From assembly GCF_021155765.1 (NCBI RefSeq), contig NC_060113.1:7765001-7829000 (forward strand): DNA of 64,000 nucleotides. Direction: 5' to 3'. Shown here piece after piece: positions 36,152-48,840 of the stretch. The stretch is from Diprion similis. Taxonomy: Eukaryota; Arthropoda; Insecta; Hymenoptera; Diprionidae. Numbering within the stretch: the first letter of the stretch is position 1; every line of letters starts with the position of its first letter. The position numbers and the translations under genes were made by a program. A model generated the notes under the pieces. The model was not told where the DNA came from. It was given only the letters and a program-made list of their open reading frames with translations, and made no database searches.

Positions 36152-38853
36152 CGTATATACCGTAACATGTAAATACTGTTTATAATACATCATAGGAATG
36201 GTGTGAACAAATCGATACATTATTCGTGATTCGTGAAGAAGCCAAGTGGTACACCCGTTATTACCACTGTATTTTCAAGAAGATTGCAATCAGATTACAG
36301 GGTGCGTTTGCTGAAATTCGACAATTATTGATACTCGACTTTTTCAATTATCCTGATGTGTTACAAATTTAAGGTATGGACTTACGTGTGTGTATATTAT
36401 GATCCTACGTAACGGTTTACAAATTTTTCTTCTGATTTATAAATATGTTTCATTTATATGTTAGTAGTATTCTTTGTCCTTATTTATTTATTAGTGTTAT
36501 TGGTACATACAACCACTGTATACATGTATGTTACGCATAATGTGTATTATTATCACTACATTTTTTACTTGTGAAAGCAATTTTCAAACATTTTTAATCA
36601 TGTGTCAAAATAAGCTCGACAGCAATTTTAAATTTGTAACAGGCTTTAAAGTAATAGCGCAGTATACTTTGGCTAGACGTGAGTATAACGGATGAATTTT
36701 TTGAGAATTGATATCTCTTTACTTGAAAGCTTATCATACTATGTATATGTATGAATAATATTCAGAACATTTATTAACACTTAAGTGCTGCCTTGTTTAC
36801 TTTCATGTTCGTCTCCATATGTGATTCAATGACCAAAGAAAATTCGTATATGGTATCCTTAAGGGCTTATGCGATTACTGTAATACATATTATCTTGATT
36901 TTTTCCCCTTTGGCTAATTATTCTTATTTTCTCTTGAAACTGTGTAGTTTGTAACGTTGTGAAAAATTTATTACAGAAACTTATCCTATACGTACACCTT
37001 AACATCAATGTTGTTTTAAATATCGACCGGAATTAATTACTGGCAAGCCACCGTACATTTAATATACATATAAAATGACTAATCCTATATGAAGTATATA
37101 TGTATACGACAGAAAAGAATTTGGGAAAAAGATAATAAAAAAAGGAAAAAAAAAAAAAAAAAAATGTATATATTTTGGAGAATATGAAAACAAATTATGT
37201 AACAAAATTATGTTTGGCAGTAAATTTAATTCTCATATTTTAATAATTAAGATCTTCTGTTTACACTTTTTCTTTCACAACTATCAGGAGTTGTCGACAT
37301 TTGCTTTTACATAACGATCATATTTTATTGGGATCCAATCCGGCGGCATAAAATACCAATGCAATCCATATATCGGTACCGACCAACACGAATGGCGAAA
37401 GCAAGAATTACATAATTTTGATCGGTACTGATTTGTGGCTCTAAGCCGGACGGTAATGCATGACTTTCCCTTGTTTAATTAAGATAAAAGTCGATTTTTA
37501 TCCTAAACTTTGAATTCTCTTTGATAGCATTAGGATGGCTAATTGGCAAATTGTATAAAATTTTCAGAGGTTGTAACACCAGACAGAGGATATTTTTTGA
37601 TTACTATGTCGTTTTTATTAAACTCATCGATATCGTCGTATTTGTCAGACTTTAACTAGAGTTTTGAAGCATGATCCGAAAACATCGGTTTTTTGAGAAT
37701 CCACCTTATAATTACAAGATTTTGTTGTTTGTAATTGCTTAGACACATTCTGTCGGATGATAAGTACCTACAGGTAAGTAATGATAAGATTTTCTTGGAA
37801 GATTGTGAAAAGTAAAAATTTGTATGCACTTTTATACGTGATGCGTCAATCATCGAACTCAACTGAATAATTTCCAAAGATACTGACATAATCGAAAAGA
37901 CTAGTGAATCGCTTTCTATAATAGAAAAATTGTGCCATCGAAAAAATGCTGTAAAACGGCACTATAAAGTTCCTGAAACATATCCAGTTGAGTGGATGAA
38001 CCGATAAATAGTAGTCTTACCCCTACATAACATAATAGTTATAGATAAACTAACAAATTACAAGAATTTTTTATAAACTCCTGGCAAGTTCTGGTAAATA
38101 AGTTTGTTCGTTGGTTCACGTTTTGAAAATGAAAGTCGATAAATTATAGCTAGCCTCTTTGACAAGATGTATTTACAATGTTAAAGCTAATATTAATCTG
38201 CCAGGAGAATCACATAACTATTCATAATACCTAGGTACTAAACTATAATTGTTAATACGTGTAAATATATATTTACTATTATAAAAGTGTTACACTGCAA
38301 TACGACATGCTGGTAAATGTATATGCATAGAAATAATGTTATTTACAAGAACGGTGCAATGATCTAATACAACACATTACTGAAATGATACAATATCGTT
38401 ACACACACGCACGCAAACACACACACACATACATAGACTGTCTGTTGAAATTTTTTACTACAAATATTCATATCTTTGAAAAAGAAACAACAATGCAAAC
38501 TGTTGGCGGGAAAGATAGAGAAATCAAAATATCATAATTCACCGTCTTTCGCAACGCATATTTGGCGGAAGTTTTACTTAAAGTAATTTGCAGATAAAAA
38601 TTTCAACAATAACGGACCTGCACACACGGCATAACATCGAATACAATCAACTTAGAATTAGTTATTACACGTGCAACCCCTGCAAGTGTCTACATTCGTA
38701 TCTAACATGAATATAATTGCAGGCAATTCCCGAGGTACACATAGAGCCATAGCATGCACGATTAACGCGGCCGGAAGCACCCGTTTCTACCTAAACGGGA
38801 ACAAATCGGGAATCCCGACGATAACTTTGGCCAATAATAATTTTCTATTAGTA

Positions 38854-39430
38854 TTAGTCCAGTCAAAATAGGTCTGCATTTTGGTTTATAGGGGTTTTCG
38901 ATCTCCATCAACTCAAATCTGAAGTCATTTTTGAACTTTATAGCCGGCGTTTCGATTTGACGTCATTTGACGTTTTCCTCAAAAACTGCCGTCGATAGAT
39001 GATGAATTACTTGAACATCACGTAGAGCGGAAAATTCTACATCGAATTAAGTCTTCACATGTCCGAAACTGAGTCGGATTAACAAATTATAAGAAAAAAG
39101 AAATTATTTCACAAAAATTCCCTAGATGCCGTCGATAAGTAGAATTCCTATTTTCTTAATCTGTTAATCCGACGCCGTTTCTGACATATGAGAACATAAT
39201 TCGATGTAGAATTTTCCGCTCTACACGATGCTCAAGTCATTTTTTTCTATCGACAGCAGTTTTTGAAGAAAATGCAAAAAACGTAAAATTTTGATGTTTT
39301 CTCGAAACCGCGGCTATGCAGCTCAAATATGACTTCAGATTTGAGTTCCTGAGGGTCGAAAACTCCTCGAAAACCAAAATACAGCTACAAGCCGAATATT
39401 TTGAATTCAGACCTATTTTGACTGGACTAA
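38854..39430. mobile_element. 577-bp foldback element
   Basis: Both ends read TTAGTCCAGTCAAAATAGG in inverted orientation. The arms pair over roughly 250 bp each, including AATTCGATGTAGAATTTTCC around 39040 and 39200 and the ATCGACGGCAG-like blocks. The centre is near 39140. The arms have diverged by small indels. No protein is encoded. It is a long-inverted-repeat MITE; the superfamily is not clear because a target duplication could not be separated from the TTA ends. Confidence 0.75.
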
Positions 39431-42264
39431 ATTAGCGAGGTTTGTTATAGCATGTGAGCGTATGGATTCTGTCACGGGACGATCATTATATGTATCAAGT
39501 ATTTTTCGAGGGACTTTGAAATCGCAGGTGCGTCAGCTCGCGTTGCAGCTACTGTCGAATCATCACTCGATGTGTAATAAGAAACTACAACATGATGATA
39601 TACTAACGGCATAACATTCTACGCCATGATGCCATCTCCTCAGTCTTAAGGTGCACACCTGAAGAAACAATGATGATTTCACTAAATTTTATACACATAC
39701 TTTCGTTACTAAATGATGTAAAGTAGCCTTCGTGAGAGTTGGCTTTCTAGTGTCGAGGGGCTGTATTAAGTATCATGAGTCGGGCTGTAAAAATTGATAC
39801 TATTTTTATGTATTATACAGAACTCTAAGAAGAAAAAAAAAGTGCAGACTTCTTAAAGCCTAGTTATTACAAGTAACTACACTTAGTTTTTCATTTATTA
39901 AAAGTACGAAAATTGCTGATTTTAATTTTACGCATCTGAAATGCAACAAAATCTTTTTAGTAGGTGCGCTTCAAAATCATCTGGAGTAATTAAATTGCGA
40001 AAAGTTCTCTTTCCTTAATTCTTAGGTCAGCATTCGTGATCAGTTCTTCTATATTTGTGTTGATATTAGTGCAAAAGGATCTTCATTAATCACTTCACGC
40101 TTAAAACCGTCTTCGACATAAAAAACTGACTACGAAAGCCAGAAATCTATGGGATTTACACTCATCTAAAAATTTTCTCACACATTAAACACAAACTATT
40201 GAGAGGAATTAAACTGTAAGACTATTAAAATACTTCAGTCATATTCGATGCGCAAACATCGGTGCTCTCTTTGTGAAATAATGTGAGATTCTCTTCTCAA
40301 ATCCCAGTATCTTCAAATTATCATTATACATCTCTCATCGGTACATTTTTTTACTTCGGAAGCACGAGCTTTCAAAACTGGATACATAAAATGAAAATCG
40401 TAGAAACAGCCACTTGTGATACCTATTTTTCACGCATGAATGCATTTCATTTATCCTAATTGTTAGCAAATGAGTAAATACCATGATATATAATTTATGA
40501 GCGTTATAAATTTACTTCAATATAGAACAAGACGCTAATATCTACATGTAACCTTACGTCTGTGGTATACTATATACATAGTAATAAATACACGGTTGAA
40601 ACTGTCAAACGTTTACTGGGATAAAAGTATTGGCAGTTGAACACGTCATCTTGAGAGTTAATCACCGTAAGGCGATCTCTTTTACTCTTTTTCGCCAACA
40701 CATGTATACATGAGCATACAAGCGGATTTCGTTGCTTGAATTCTCAAAAAATTTGAGGTATTTTTCAAACTGTTAATGGATTAATTATGTGTAACACTAA
40801 AAAGATAAAATTATTTGGCGTAAAATAACCCTGAGAAAAAAAAAAAATGTTTGCAAAATATTTTGTACCTGGCGCAAAATCGAAATGGCTATTGTTGAGG
40901 GACTTCTAACTTTAGTTTGGCTCAAAATTGAGAATTCATTGGACGAAATTTACGTGCATGTTGGGTAGGTACATGTGAAAATGCAATCGCGCCAAAAAAC
41001 GAATCTCCTATCATGGTTTTTCCGTTATTCTTTGAACTCTCATTTGGTTTATTCTTAATTTTTTCGCAACGTCAATTTAGCTGCAATAACGCGTTGTACG
41101 TACACGTCAGTTGTGGTGACATTTTTTTATTTTTCAAACTTGAACTTCGAAATTTTCATATCTGTTAAACCTGAAAATTCTAACTGGACGCAATATCTTA
41201 GACGCATTGGTTTCAGGCTTGAAATTTTTTGAATACAATTCGTTTCGGTGAACACTGACGTGTTATATAAAGGCATTTCAAAAGGCATTGATTTCCTCGT
41301 TCATATTGTCAGTATTTAATAATAGTTACGTATGATTACGCTTGTTCTTATAACCGTCGTTTCCTCCTTGAATGCGCGAAGAGTTTAACTTTGTTCTCAG
41401 ATTTGGGATACCCGAATGTTTTGAAACGGGGTAGAAATTTTGTGCAATAGCGTAATCCCAACACATCGTATTACACTTTAATATTAAGTTTGTAACAACT
41501 TTTAACGGCCCCGATGGTTGCATCATTTGATATGAACCGCATTTTCGATGCATGGAAGAACGCCGCCATATTTTAATTCTCTTTCCCATGTTGCAGTCCT
41601 GAATTAACTCACGAGGTTAATTCTTTTTCTGTTCCTCGTTAAAATCAAATCGATTGAAAAATCCTTGACAGCTCATTAACGAACGTTAGTTGAAAACGAG
41701 CCGGGACACGTAAAAGAAACAAGAATGTCAATATAATAATTGTCGACCGCCGCGATATCAATTATTTCGTAATCTCGATTATAGCTGACGTCTGCTGCAA
41801 ACAAACGCGTACCAACATTTCGATTGCACAACGAAAGTCAGTTGGTCATCAAGAATTGTGCTAGGATATTCTCCGAGAGTAAAAAAGCATTGAAAATGTA
41901 ATATTACGCATCGCACAAAGTATTTACAAGTATTTGATCCCAAACTATGATCGAGGATTGGTCACAGATTTACCTCGATGGTATGTGATATTGTAACATA
42001 ATAGAGGTCAAAGTACTCTCTTCATCTTCTGTTTAGAATATGTTGATTGGGATTATAAATAACCATGTGGTAATTTTAGCTTCCTTAAGACTTGTCAAGA
42101 CAGATACAGTTCACAGTTCATTCCCCTTTCGTGGTTCCGATTCCGCTGTTTGTCCACTAAAAAATGGTCGTCATCGATGATATTCTCTGGTACTCCGTCG
42201 TTTGGGAGTAAAAGGAACTTTTCAAATTTCATCGTAGTATGTCTACATCATCCTTTTCAGGCCT

Positions 42265-42598
42265 CTAGCAGATAGTTTCTAACGGCACAGATTTCGTGCT
42301 CTGATTCTGTGTGACGCTGTCACCCATGCTTGGCATTCCGTTGCTCGTTGTGCTCACTGCGTTTCCTTGTCTTCCGGCATTTGTACGTGGATTTCTGTTG
42401 CACAGTCTTTTCAAAGCGGTCCAAACTTGAGGTTGACAGCCAACAACTGCGAATATGAAGACTCCCTGGAGTGCGTTGACCATGTCTGGGAAGTACCATA
42501 GATACTGGGGACCTCCGGCGATCCACGAAATAAGGTCTACAACCCAGGTCACTCCCATGACGACGACCAGCTTCATGCAAACGCGTCCTAGTGCGGCT
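42265..42598 (-). CDS. Methuselah-like GPCR, last coding exon (TM6-TM7 and tail)
   Basis: Class B (secretin-like) receptor of the Methuselah subfamily, plasma membrane. This exon follows a TTTTTCAG acceptor in phase 2. It encodes AALGRVCMKL, then TM6 (VVVMGVTWVVDLISWIA), a short extracellular loop with GGPQYLWYF, and TM7 (DMVNALQGVFIFAVVGC). A cytoplasmic tail follows, with basic QVWTALKRLCNRNPR and a Ser/Thr/Asn-rich end. The order of motifs matches Methuselah family receptors. The tail sequence VGCQPQVW reminds me of Methuselah-like 1, the Fog receptor Mist of Drosophila, but this is memory, not a search. The gene continues in exons at 52074-52212 and 62527-62711 and beyond the window. Confidence 0.85.
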
Positions 42599-44692
42599 CT
42601 GAAAAACAGAAGAAAAACTTTTCATTAACATCAGCGGTAGTGCGATTTCTAAGACGCTTGTTCATCTATGAGCTCTATGAACGACCTTTTACGTCATGGA
42701 AGGATTCAAGCTTCGTTACGTTTAAAATTCTGACAGCTAGGTCTTTAGACCATAGATTATATAAAGAGCCAGGCTCTGGTATTCTCTGATTGCGTAATAG
42801 CTGGTGGTTTCAATTGCTTCGAATCACGAGTCAAAAATGGGATGAAGCTCTTAGACATAATTCTATTAAAAGAAATTGCTGTGGCCATTTCAGGCTTGGA
42901 ATTCTGAAGATTTGAGGAATCATGTAAACAGTAGAACGTTTTAATCTCAAATGACAAGAAGTGGTTGTTGGTCAAAGACCGAGTCAAAGACCATTTTTCC
43001 ATGGTTAGTGACGATATCTTTGAATGGTGTGATGCATTCTGTATTATACGTTTACCAATGGAATACACTAGTAGGTAACTAGTTTTACGTTCGATTCCTA
43101 CGTGCAGTATAAAGAAAATAGTACGTGATCAATTTGCTTTCAATTGCAATATATGTATAACTTCAACTTTCGTTGTGTCTAATAGAATACGTCTGAGTCA
43201 AGTCTATGAAAAGATACAACTTCGATAGAGCGACCCTAAAATTCTCACGTACGTTTTATTCCATATAAAGTATTGTTCATAATTTTAATAATACGGGCTA
43301 CGGATCAGTGTTAAGAAACGAGGACAAGCCTCTCAGCATATGAGTAGTGAGAAAATTGAATGAGTGAACGCTGGATTTGCGCATTTAATGTATGCGAAGT
43401 AAAACTTTGGTTGGCATCTGCCTGCGGACGTCAAGATTCTCAATGAATTGTTTTTTTGACACAATTTTGACACAATTTTGACAATTATAAACAACTCTGA
43501 GATATCAGCTCCGTTTCTGAAATCACCTTCTTGCCCAGCCCTGAACCCAGGAGGCAACTATCTGGATTAGTTTGATCACAAATGGTAATGAAATAACTTG
43601 ACTTGACACGATCGATTTTGAAAGAGCCAAGAAACTACTGAAACACAAATATTATTCAGGCCCTACGCCCTTATTTTTCTTGATTAAATTTTACAGTTCA
43701 AGTTTGATTGTTTAATTTTTCCACTCTTCTCGCTTCGAACTGATGTGAAGTATCGATTGTGCCATTATATGGATGAGAAATTGGGAAAAATATAAGCAAA
43801 TTCAATTAACTTCAGTACGTTTTGAACTTGTATGGTCATGAATATGGACAGATCGTGCCAAGAATGACTTTGACATAGTCGTTAGGGTGGAACGAATGTT
43901 TGAAATCTGGTATTTCGTGAGGCTAATCTCTTTTGTTTTAGGAGGGTGTATAAATTACCCTTAGATTCTAGAGGTGGTGTGATAGATTGAGGATAATGAG
44001 GTTTTAATGAGCGCCATTTGCTCCGAAATGTAGTCAACGTTGGGGACTTGTGACAACTGTCTTTTAGAGAGTCGCTCGACGTCTTCGGAACGATACTCTG
44101 CACAGTTTCCTCTGCACGTACCATCCACGAAGCACAAACTGCTGCCAGTTTATTTTGGATGGCGCATCGCTAATTATTATAAACGACTGGTACTTACGCG
44201 GTCAAAGACTACACCAAAAAACAGTCGGAGAAACTAACAGAAACATGATGGCATTTCAAGTTGTCGTTCGGAAATAAGCATCAGCTTTACTCAGGCTGGT
44301 ATGTTACACTCTCTTGGAGACGAGCTGACGTCCGAAATGACAAAATTGTTTTTTTTACCTTGCCATACACTGCATGAATTCCAAATGTACGAGTATTATA
44401 TACAGGGTGGTCTTTTTCAATCGTACCCGGGGAATATCTCGAAAACTAGAAGAGATACGAGAAAAATTTTTAATACAAGACCTGGAGAGTTTCAAGAGGG
44501 TTCATTTTTGAGTTGCGCTACTTTCGGCATTTTCTTAGTACTTCGTGATTTTAAATAGAAACACGTATTTTGACTATGACCGGCTTATAGCGGGTTTCAA
44601 GATGAATTCAAAAACGTAAATAAAAATACTCGGCCATATTTTGCCGAGGCAATGCATTAATCCCCAAAGTTTAATTACTGTTTTGGGGTTAA

Positions 44693-44720
44693 GGGAGGGA
44701 GGGAGGGAGGGGGGGGGGGG
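44693..44720 (+). repeat. G-run with quadruplex potential
   Basis: Four GGGA units followed by 12 G. On this strand it could form a G-quadruplex. It is on the non-template-like strand relative to its host gene's antisense, within the GPCR intron. Confidence 0.8.
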
Positions 44721-46831
44721 TACAGTTTGAACGGTCTAAAATCATACCTATTATTAGAAGTTTTTTTTTTTTTTCAAGAAAATGAAAACACTTGGAGCAA
44801 TTTGAGTTTGTCGGCTTTATTATTTATACAGTTTCAAGAACATTCTAGAATTTTTTCATTGGTGGCATGGCGCATATAAGCAGCGAATAACCGCGCTTTC
44901 AATACGACGGAGCAGATTACTCGGTCAATTTTTATCCGATCGACTTGAAATTTTGAGACAATCTGTAAAACTTGTTTACCGATTCGAGCTCGTGGCTAGA
45001 TTTTTAAATTTCAATCCGCATTTAACATTTTTTTTATCCATTATCTTACATGTTTAAAATTTTTTTTTTAAACAATTGAATGAAATAAGTTCGTACATAT
45101 TTAATAACTACCATGTGACGGAAAAATTTTTTTTAGCAAGCAAAAAAATATATTAACCTTTAGGAAATTGAACTCTTTCAGAAAAAATTCTACTCTTGTT
45201 TTTCATTCTTGTGAAAAATTCTTGACATATTGTGACTAAAAATGATTTGGAATAATTTTATGAAATTTTACTCCATTGTCGAGAATGATTTCAATCAGCA
45301 TCATATTGATCTTAAATTTCCCACATTTTTCATCGACTTTAAATAATTTCACGCATGCGATTTAATGATATTGCAAGTACTATTCAATTTTTATCTCAAG
45401 TGCGTTTTGAGCATTTTCAAGTAGTTTTTTTTAATTCAAAACCGTAAATTAATAGAGTTTGGTTTTGGAATCTTCTTGAAAACGGTTGCAATTCTTCTCA
45501 ATTTTTCGATTAATCCGCTTGAAATTCCAAGATCTCGATATTCTTTATTCTTCATGCCAACTATTGAGTGATCTGAAGGCTCTAGATTTTGTCAAGAATT
45601 TTCAAAATAGTTCTGTGGTTCATAAGAAATCATGTTTCATTATTTCTTTACGATATTAATTGCATGGACTGTGAATACCGGGATGTGCAGATATATTTTA
45701 TAGATCTGCAATGATTTTGATATCTCGTAATCAATAGATTATGACGTATGTAAACGTTAAACATGGATACAAATATTGCCTGAAAAATCCCATTCATTAT
45801 GAAAAGATTTAGAGTTTTTAATCAAAACTTTGCATTGCCAATACATTATGTTTCCGTTCTTTTATCAAAAACGGAAGCGGTACTTATACTTGAGATCCAG
45901 TTCTGTCACTAATTCAAAATAGTTATAATTTATTGCGTGAGATTCTATGCGATTCCAACAATTTAAAATAATGCCAAATACGTTGATTAAGAATTCAATC
46001 GATTCTCGGGATTGAATGTAAAGCTATTTCTAAATTTCAAATTCTTTTTGTCGGTTTGTTCAGTGAACTCATTCTATCTCAAGATTTACATTTCAGTTAT
46101 TTTTTCTGGCTAAATAGTTTGCAGAACATTGGGATAAAGGTATAAAAATATTCTGACAAACGATTCTATACACATTACGGTATTTCTCTCACTCGATAAA
46201 CAGGGTGCATAAATTTTACGAGGTGATGTAAGATAAAAAATTAACGTATGCGCAAGTTTTATTCACAGAACCGTGGATTTCCTACATTTAATAATGAGAA
46301 AGTAAATTCCGTGTAAATTTAACTAAATCAATTTTTATTTCATCGGAACTCTGCGACGTGTTGAAAGGAAGAGTTTTTTTTAATATCATTCGTGGAAAAA
46401 AAGCTGTTCTCAATATGTCTCCAATAATTTATCGGATCTACCGTATAAATGTATTTACCATCTAAAAAAAATCTCGTTAGTGACGTCCAAGCGAATCCGA
46501 ATAATCGATCGAATAAACATAATATTGTTGCAACGGAACATATGCCTGTATGTAAAAATATGAAACAAATTTATTGCAACGGCGTGCTGCATTTCTCGCT
46601 GTATGATCTGCAGAAGGAAGCAATTATTGGATAAAGCTGCAGGCATCGAGTGAATTGGCAATAAAAAATAACTTCTGCTGCAGCGAACGTTAGGTAAAAA
46701 ACAAACCGTGATTCTGGGTCTGGCAAGTTGTACAACTTGTGTATACAGCGAATATATTGCGATCAGTGAATTCAGGAGGAAAATAAATTAAGCAAGATTT
46801 GAAAAACGATGTCAGATTTACCGGTTATCTT

Positions 46832-46955
46832 TAGGCGGCGCCGCGACGCGACGCGACGGTTGCTTCGATGGCTACTTTGAGGGTGAATCTTGTCGTCCGA
46901 TTGGCCGCAAGGTAGAAATACTTCAAAACGAAAAACGTAACGTCGCGTCGCGACG
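46832..46955. repeat. GC-rich inverted repeat in AT-rich intron
   Basis: The left arm CGCCGCGACGCGACGCGACG (about 46838) pairs with the right arm CGTCGCGTCGCGACG (about 46942). About 85 bp lie between. Composition is sharply unlike the surroundings. Probably the terminal repeats of a small DNA element. Confidence 0.6.
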
Positions 46956-47738
46956 AACAGGAAACAAGAAATATATCTATAAATATTGAACGACATGTTT
47001 ACCAGAAGCTGAACACATCCGAGGACGAATTCTTTGATCGAAATATGCCTGCGTCAAGAGCTTGCATTTGTTCATGTCTTACTTATGGCTACTGCAAGTC
47101 AAATGAAAAATTATTTTCTCAGACACCATACGCTTCGTGACCTTTGATTATGGCACAGAACCAAGCACCTCTGAAACGCCGGGATCGTTGTTTATTTTTA
47201 CTCTGCAATAATACTTAGATACTTAGATTGCCTGGTTCCAAGTGTTTGTTTTAATATATCTGTCTTAATATAACGTCCGCAAGAAATTGAACAGATTCTC
47301 GCAATCGTTTTTCCTGTGAGAAATAGCAGATACCGACGATTTAATACGAGTTTCAAAGAACTGGGAATACGGTTTTCATTTTTTTTTTCACCTCTGTTTT
47401 TCCTCGCGCATTCTTTATGACCTTCTAGATGAAAATTATGAATTTTTTTTAGATATGCATTATAAAATATTTCACCTTTAATTTAGTCCGAAGAAATGGT
47501 CGAAAGAGTTAAAAAAAAAATTTTCAAATATGAGCGTCTTTGTATTATAAGGAGACACCGTGGCCTTTTGACGATTTCGAATGAACTGACTCAGAAGGTG
47601 ATGAATTCTGCATTAACTTTTTATTACATGTGTATGAATCTCGGTGGATCATAGTTGGTTAGAAATATATTTTACAAGATTCAGATTGAAAATATTCTGT
47701 TTCTCATTTGACCATGAAAACTCTACGGAAAAGATTGA

Positions 47739-47930
47739 TTGTGAGTGAAACTTTTCATGCGATCCGGTAGATGGCGCAAGGTACAAGTAGGTATGAGTGA
47801 TGACGTAACTAAAGTCATGACCAATAGTAGCGACTTGAGAATCTGAGCGGGATATTTGAATACAACTAAAGTTTCCGAAAGACTAAATCCATATACGTTC
47901 CTTCTACAGCAAACTATTTAGATTGTATAC
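47739..47930 (+). repeat. Dispersed repeat B, copy 1
   Basis: About 190 bp similar to 50720-50905 in the same orientation. Shared words: GATGGCGCAAGGTA, TATGAGTGATGACGTA, GAATACAACTAAAGTT and ACAGCAAACTA. The family is unknown. Different coding-like fragments follow each copy. Confidence 0.75.
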
Positions 47931-47996
47931 GAATTAAAGTGACTTTAAATTGCCGTTCGAAGTTTAATAAAGCATAAATTGTTCGCGCGCACAGAT

Positions 47997-48840
47997 CAAT
48001 GAAGCTGTACAAAGAGGAAGATTTGTAGGTAGACAATTAATCTTGAGAGATCAAGCACAGCTGTTGCCGCGTTGTACAGTTCAATCTTTTAAATCGTTAC
48101 CAAGGGAGTCTCAGGCATCTGCAACAATTCTGCGATAATAAACAGGACCATTAATCAAAGGTGAAGAGCAGGAAGATAATAGTGCCGCAGCACACACCCG
48201 CCCGAAGAAGAGGGTTGGCAAATTATAAATGATCGAGTACCAGGGTAGAAGTTACGATGTCAGTTTCACTGAACCAGGTACTCTGATCATTGTGTTTATG
48301 TGTTTATCTGATTAATTTATTGATAGATTTCATACATTCATTTGAATTACTGACAATGAGCAATAGACTATTTAATGCAAGTTTACCCGATTTTTTTTTC
48401 TTTCTTTTTAGATCAGACGGCTGCTTTGATCGTCGACCTTGAACCGAAATTAAATTCAGATCTAGTCGTGTACATCCATCGTTGACCTGGGATATAACGA
48501 CGTCTTCGAACGACTGGCATCCGGTATCACGACACAATAAAACGTGTCGTTTGAAATCGCGTGGGACAAGAAAACGTTGCTCGTTCCATACCGATGTTTT
48601 CTCAAATTCTTCACAAGCCGAGGCTCGAATGGAAAAGCTCTGATTTGCTCAGGCGAGCAAACTGTGTCTTATAACATTACTGATACAGTTCAATGTTATT
48701 TTTTAACTGGCGCAACGCGGTTCGCTGAATATTTTATACTTTCAACCAGATGGATGTTGCCCTCTCATCCGGTGTACGAAATCACCATTCTTTTATGTGT
48801 AAATTTTCGCTTCAACGTGTCGAGGGAACCAGCATAAGTT
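47997..48840 (+). pseudogene. Possible decayed protein-coding relic, unidentified
   Basis: Three plus-strand segments look coding in composition: about 47997-48143 (47 codons after an ACAG), 48228-48275 (starting at an ATG), and about 48487-48836. The last reads without a stop from 48544 but is separated from a similar-looking upstream frame by one TAA at about 48538. A splice-like GTACTC and a TTTCTTTTTAG lie between the second and third segments. The last segment contains SFEIAWDKKTLLVP and FFTSRGSNGKALI, which do not read like random translation. I do not recognise the family. Frame breaks argue against an active gene. Confidence 0.35.

Larger units (their letters stand above)
35574..42264. 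other. Gene-free interval between MTO1 and the GPCR gene
   Basis: The two genes converge, so both 3' UTRs lie here. No coding region is convincing. Contents: MTO1 poly(A) signals, a poly(A) tract at about 37149, a CA-rich run at about 38401-38430, and the 577-bp foldback element at 38854-39430. For the GPCR transcript, TTTATT at 41048-41053 (AATAAA on minus) is a possible signal. Confidence 0.55.

Noticed and set aside
44390-44660. TATACAGGGTGG word as the end of a transposon
   Set aside because: The word is typical of insect elements, but no matching inverted end or coding part was found nearby.
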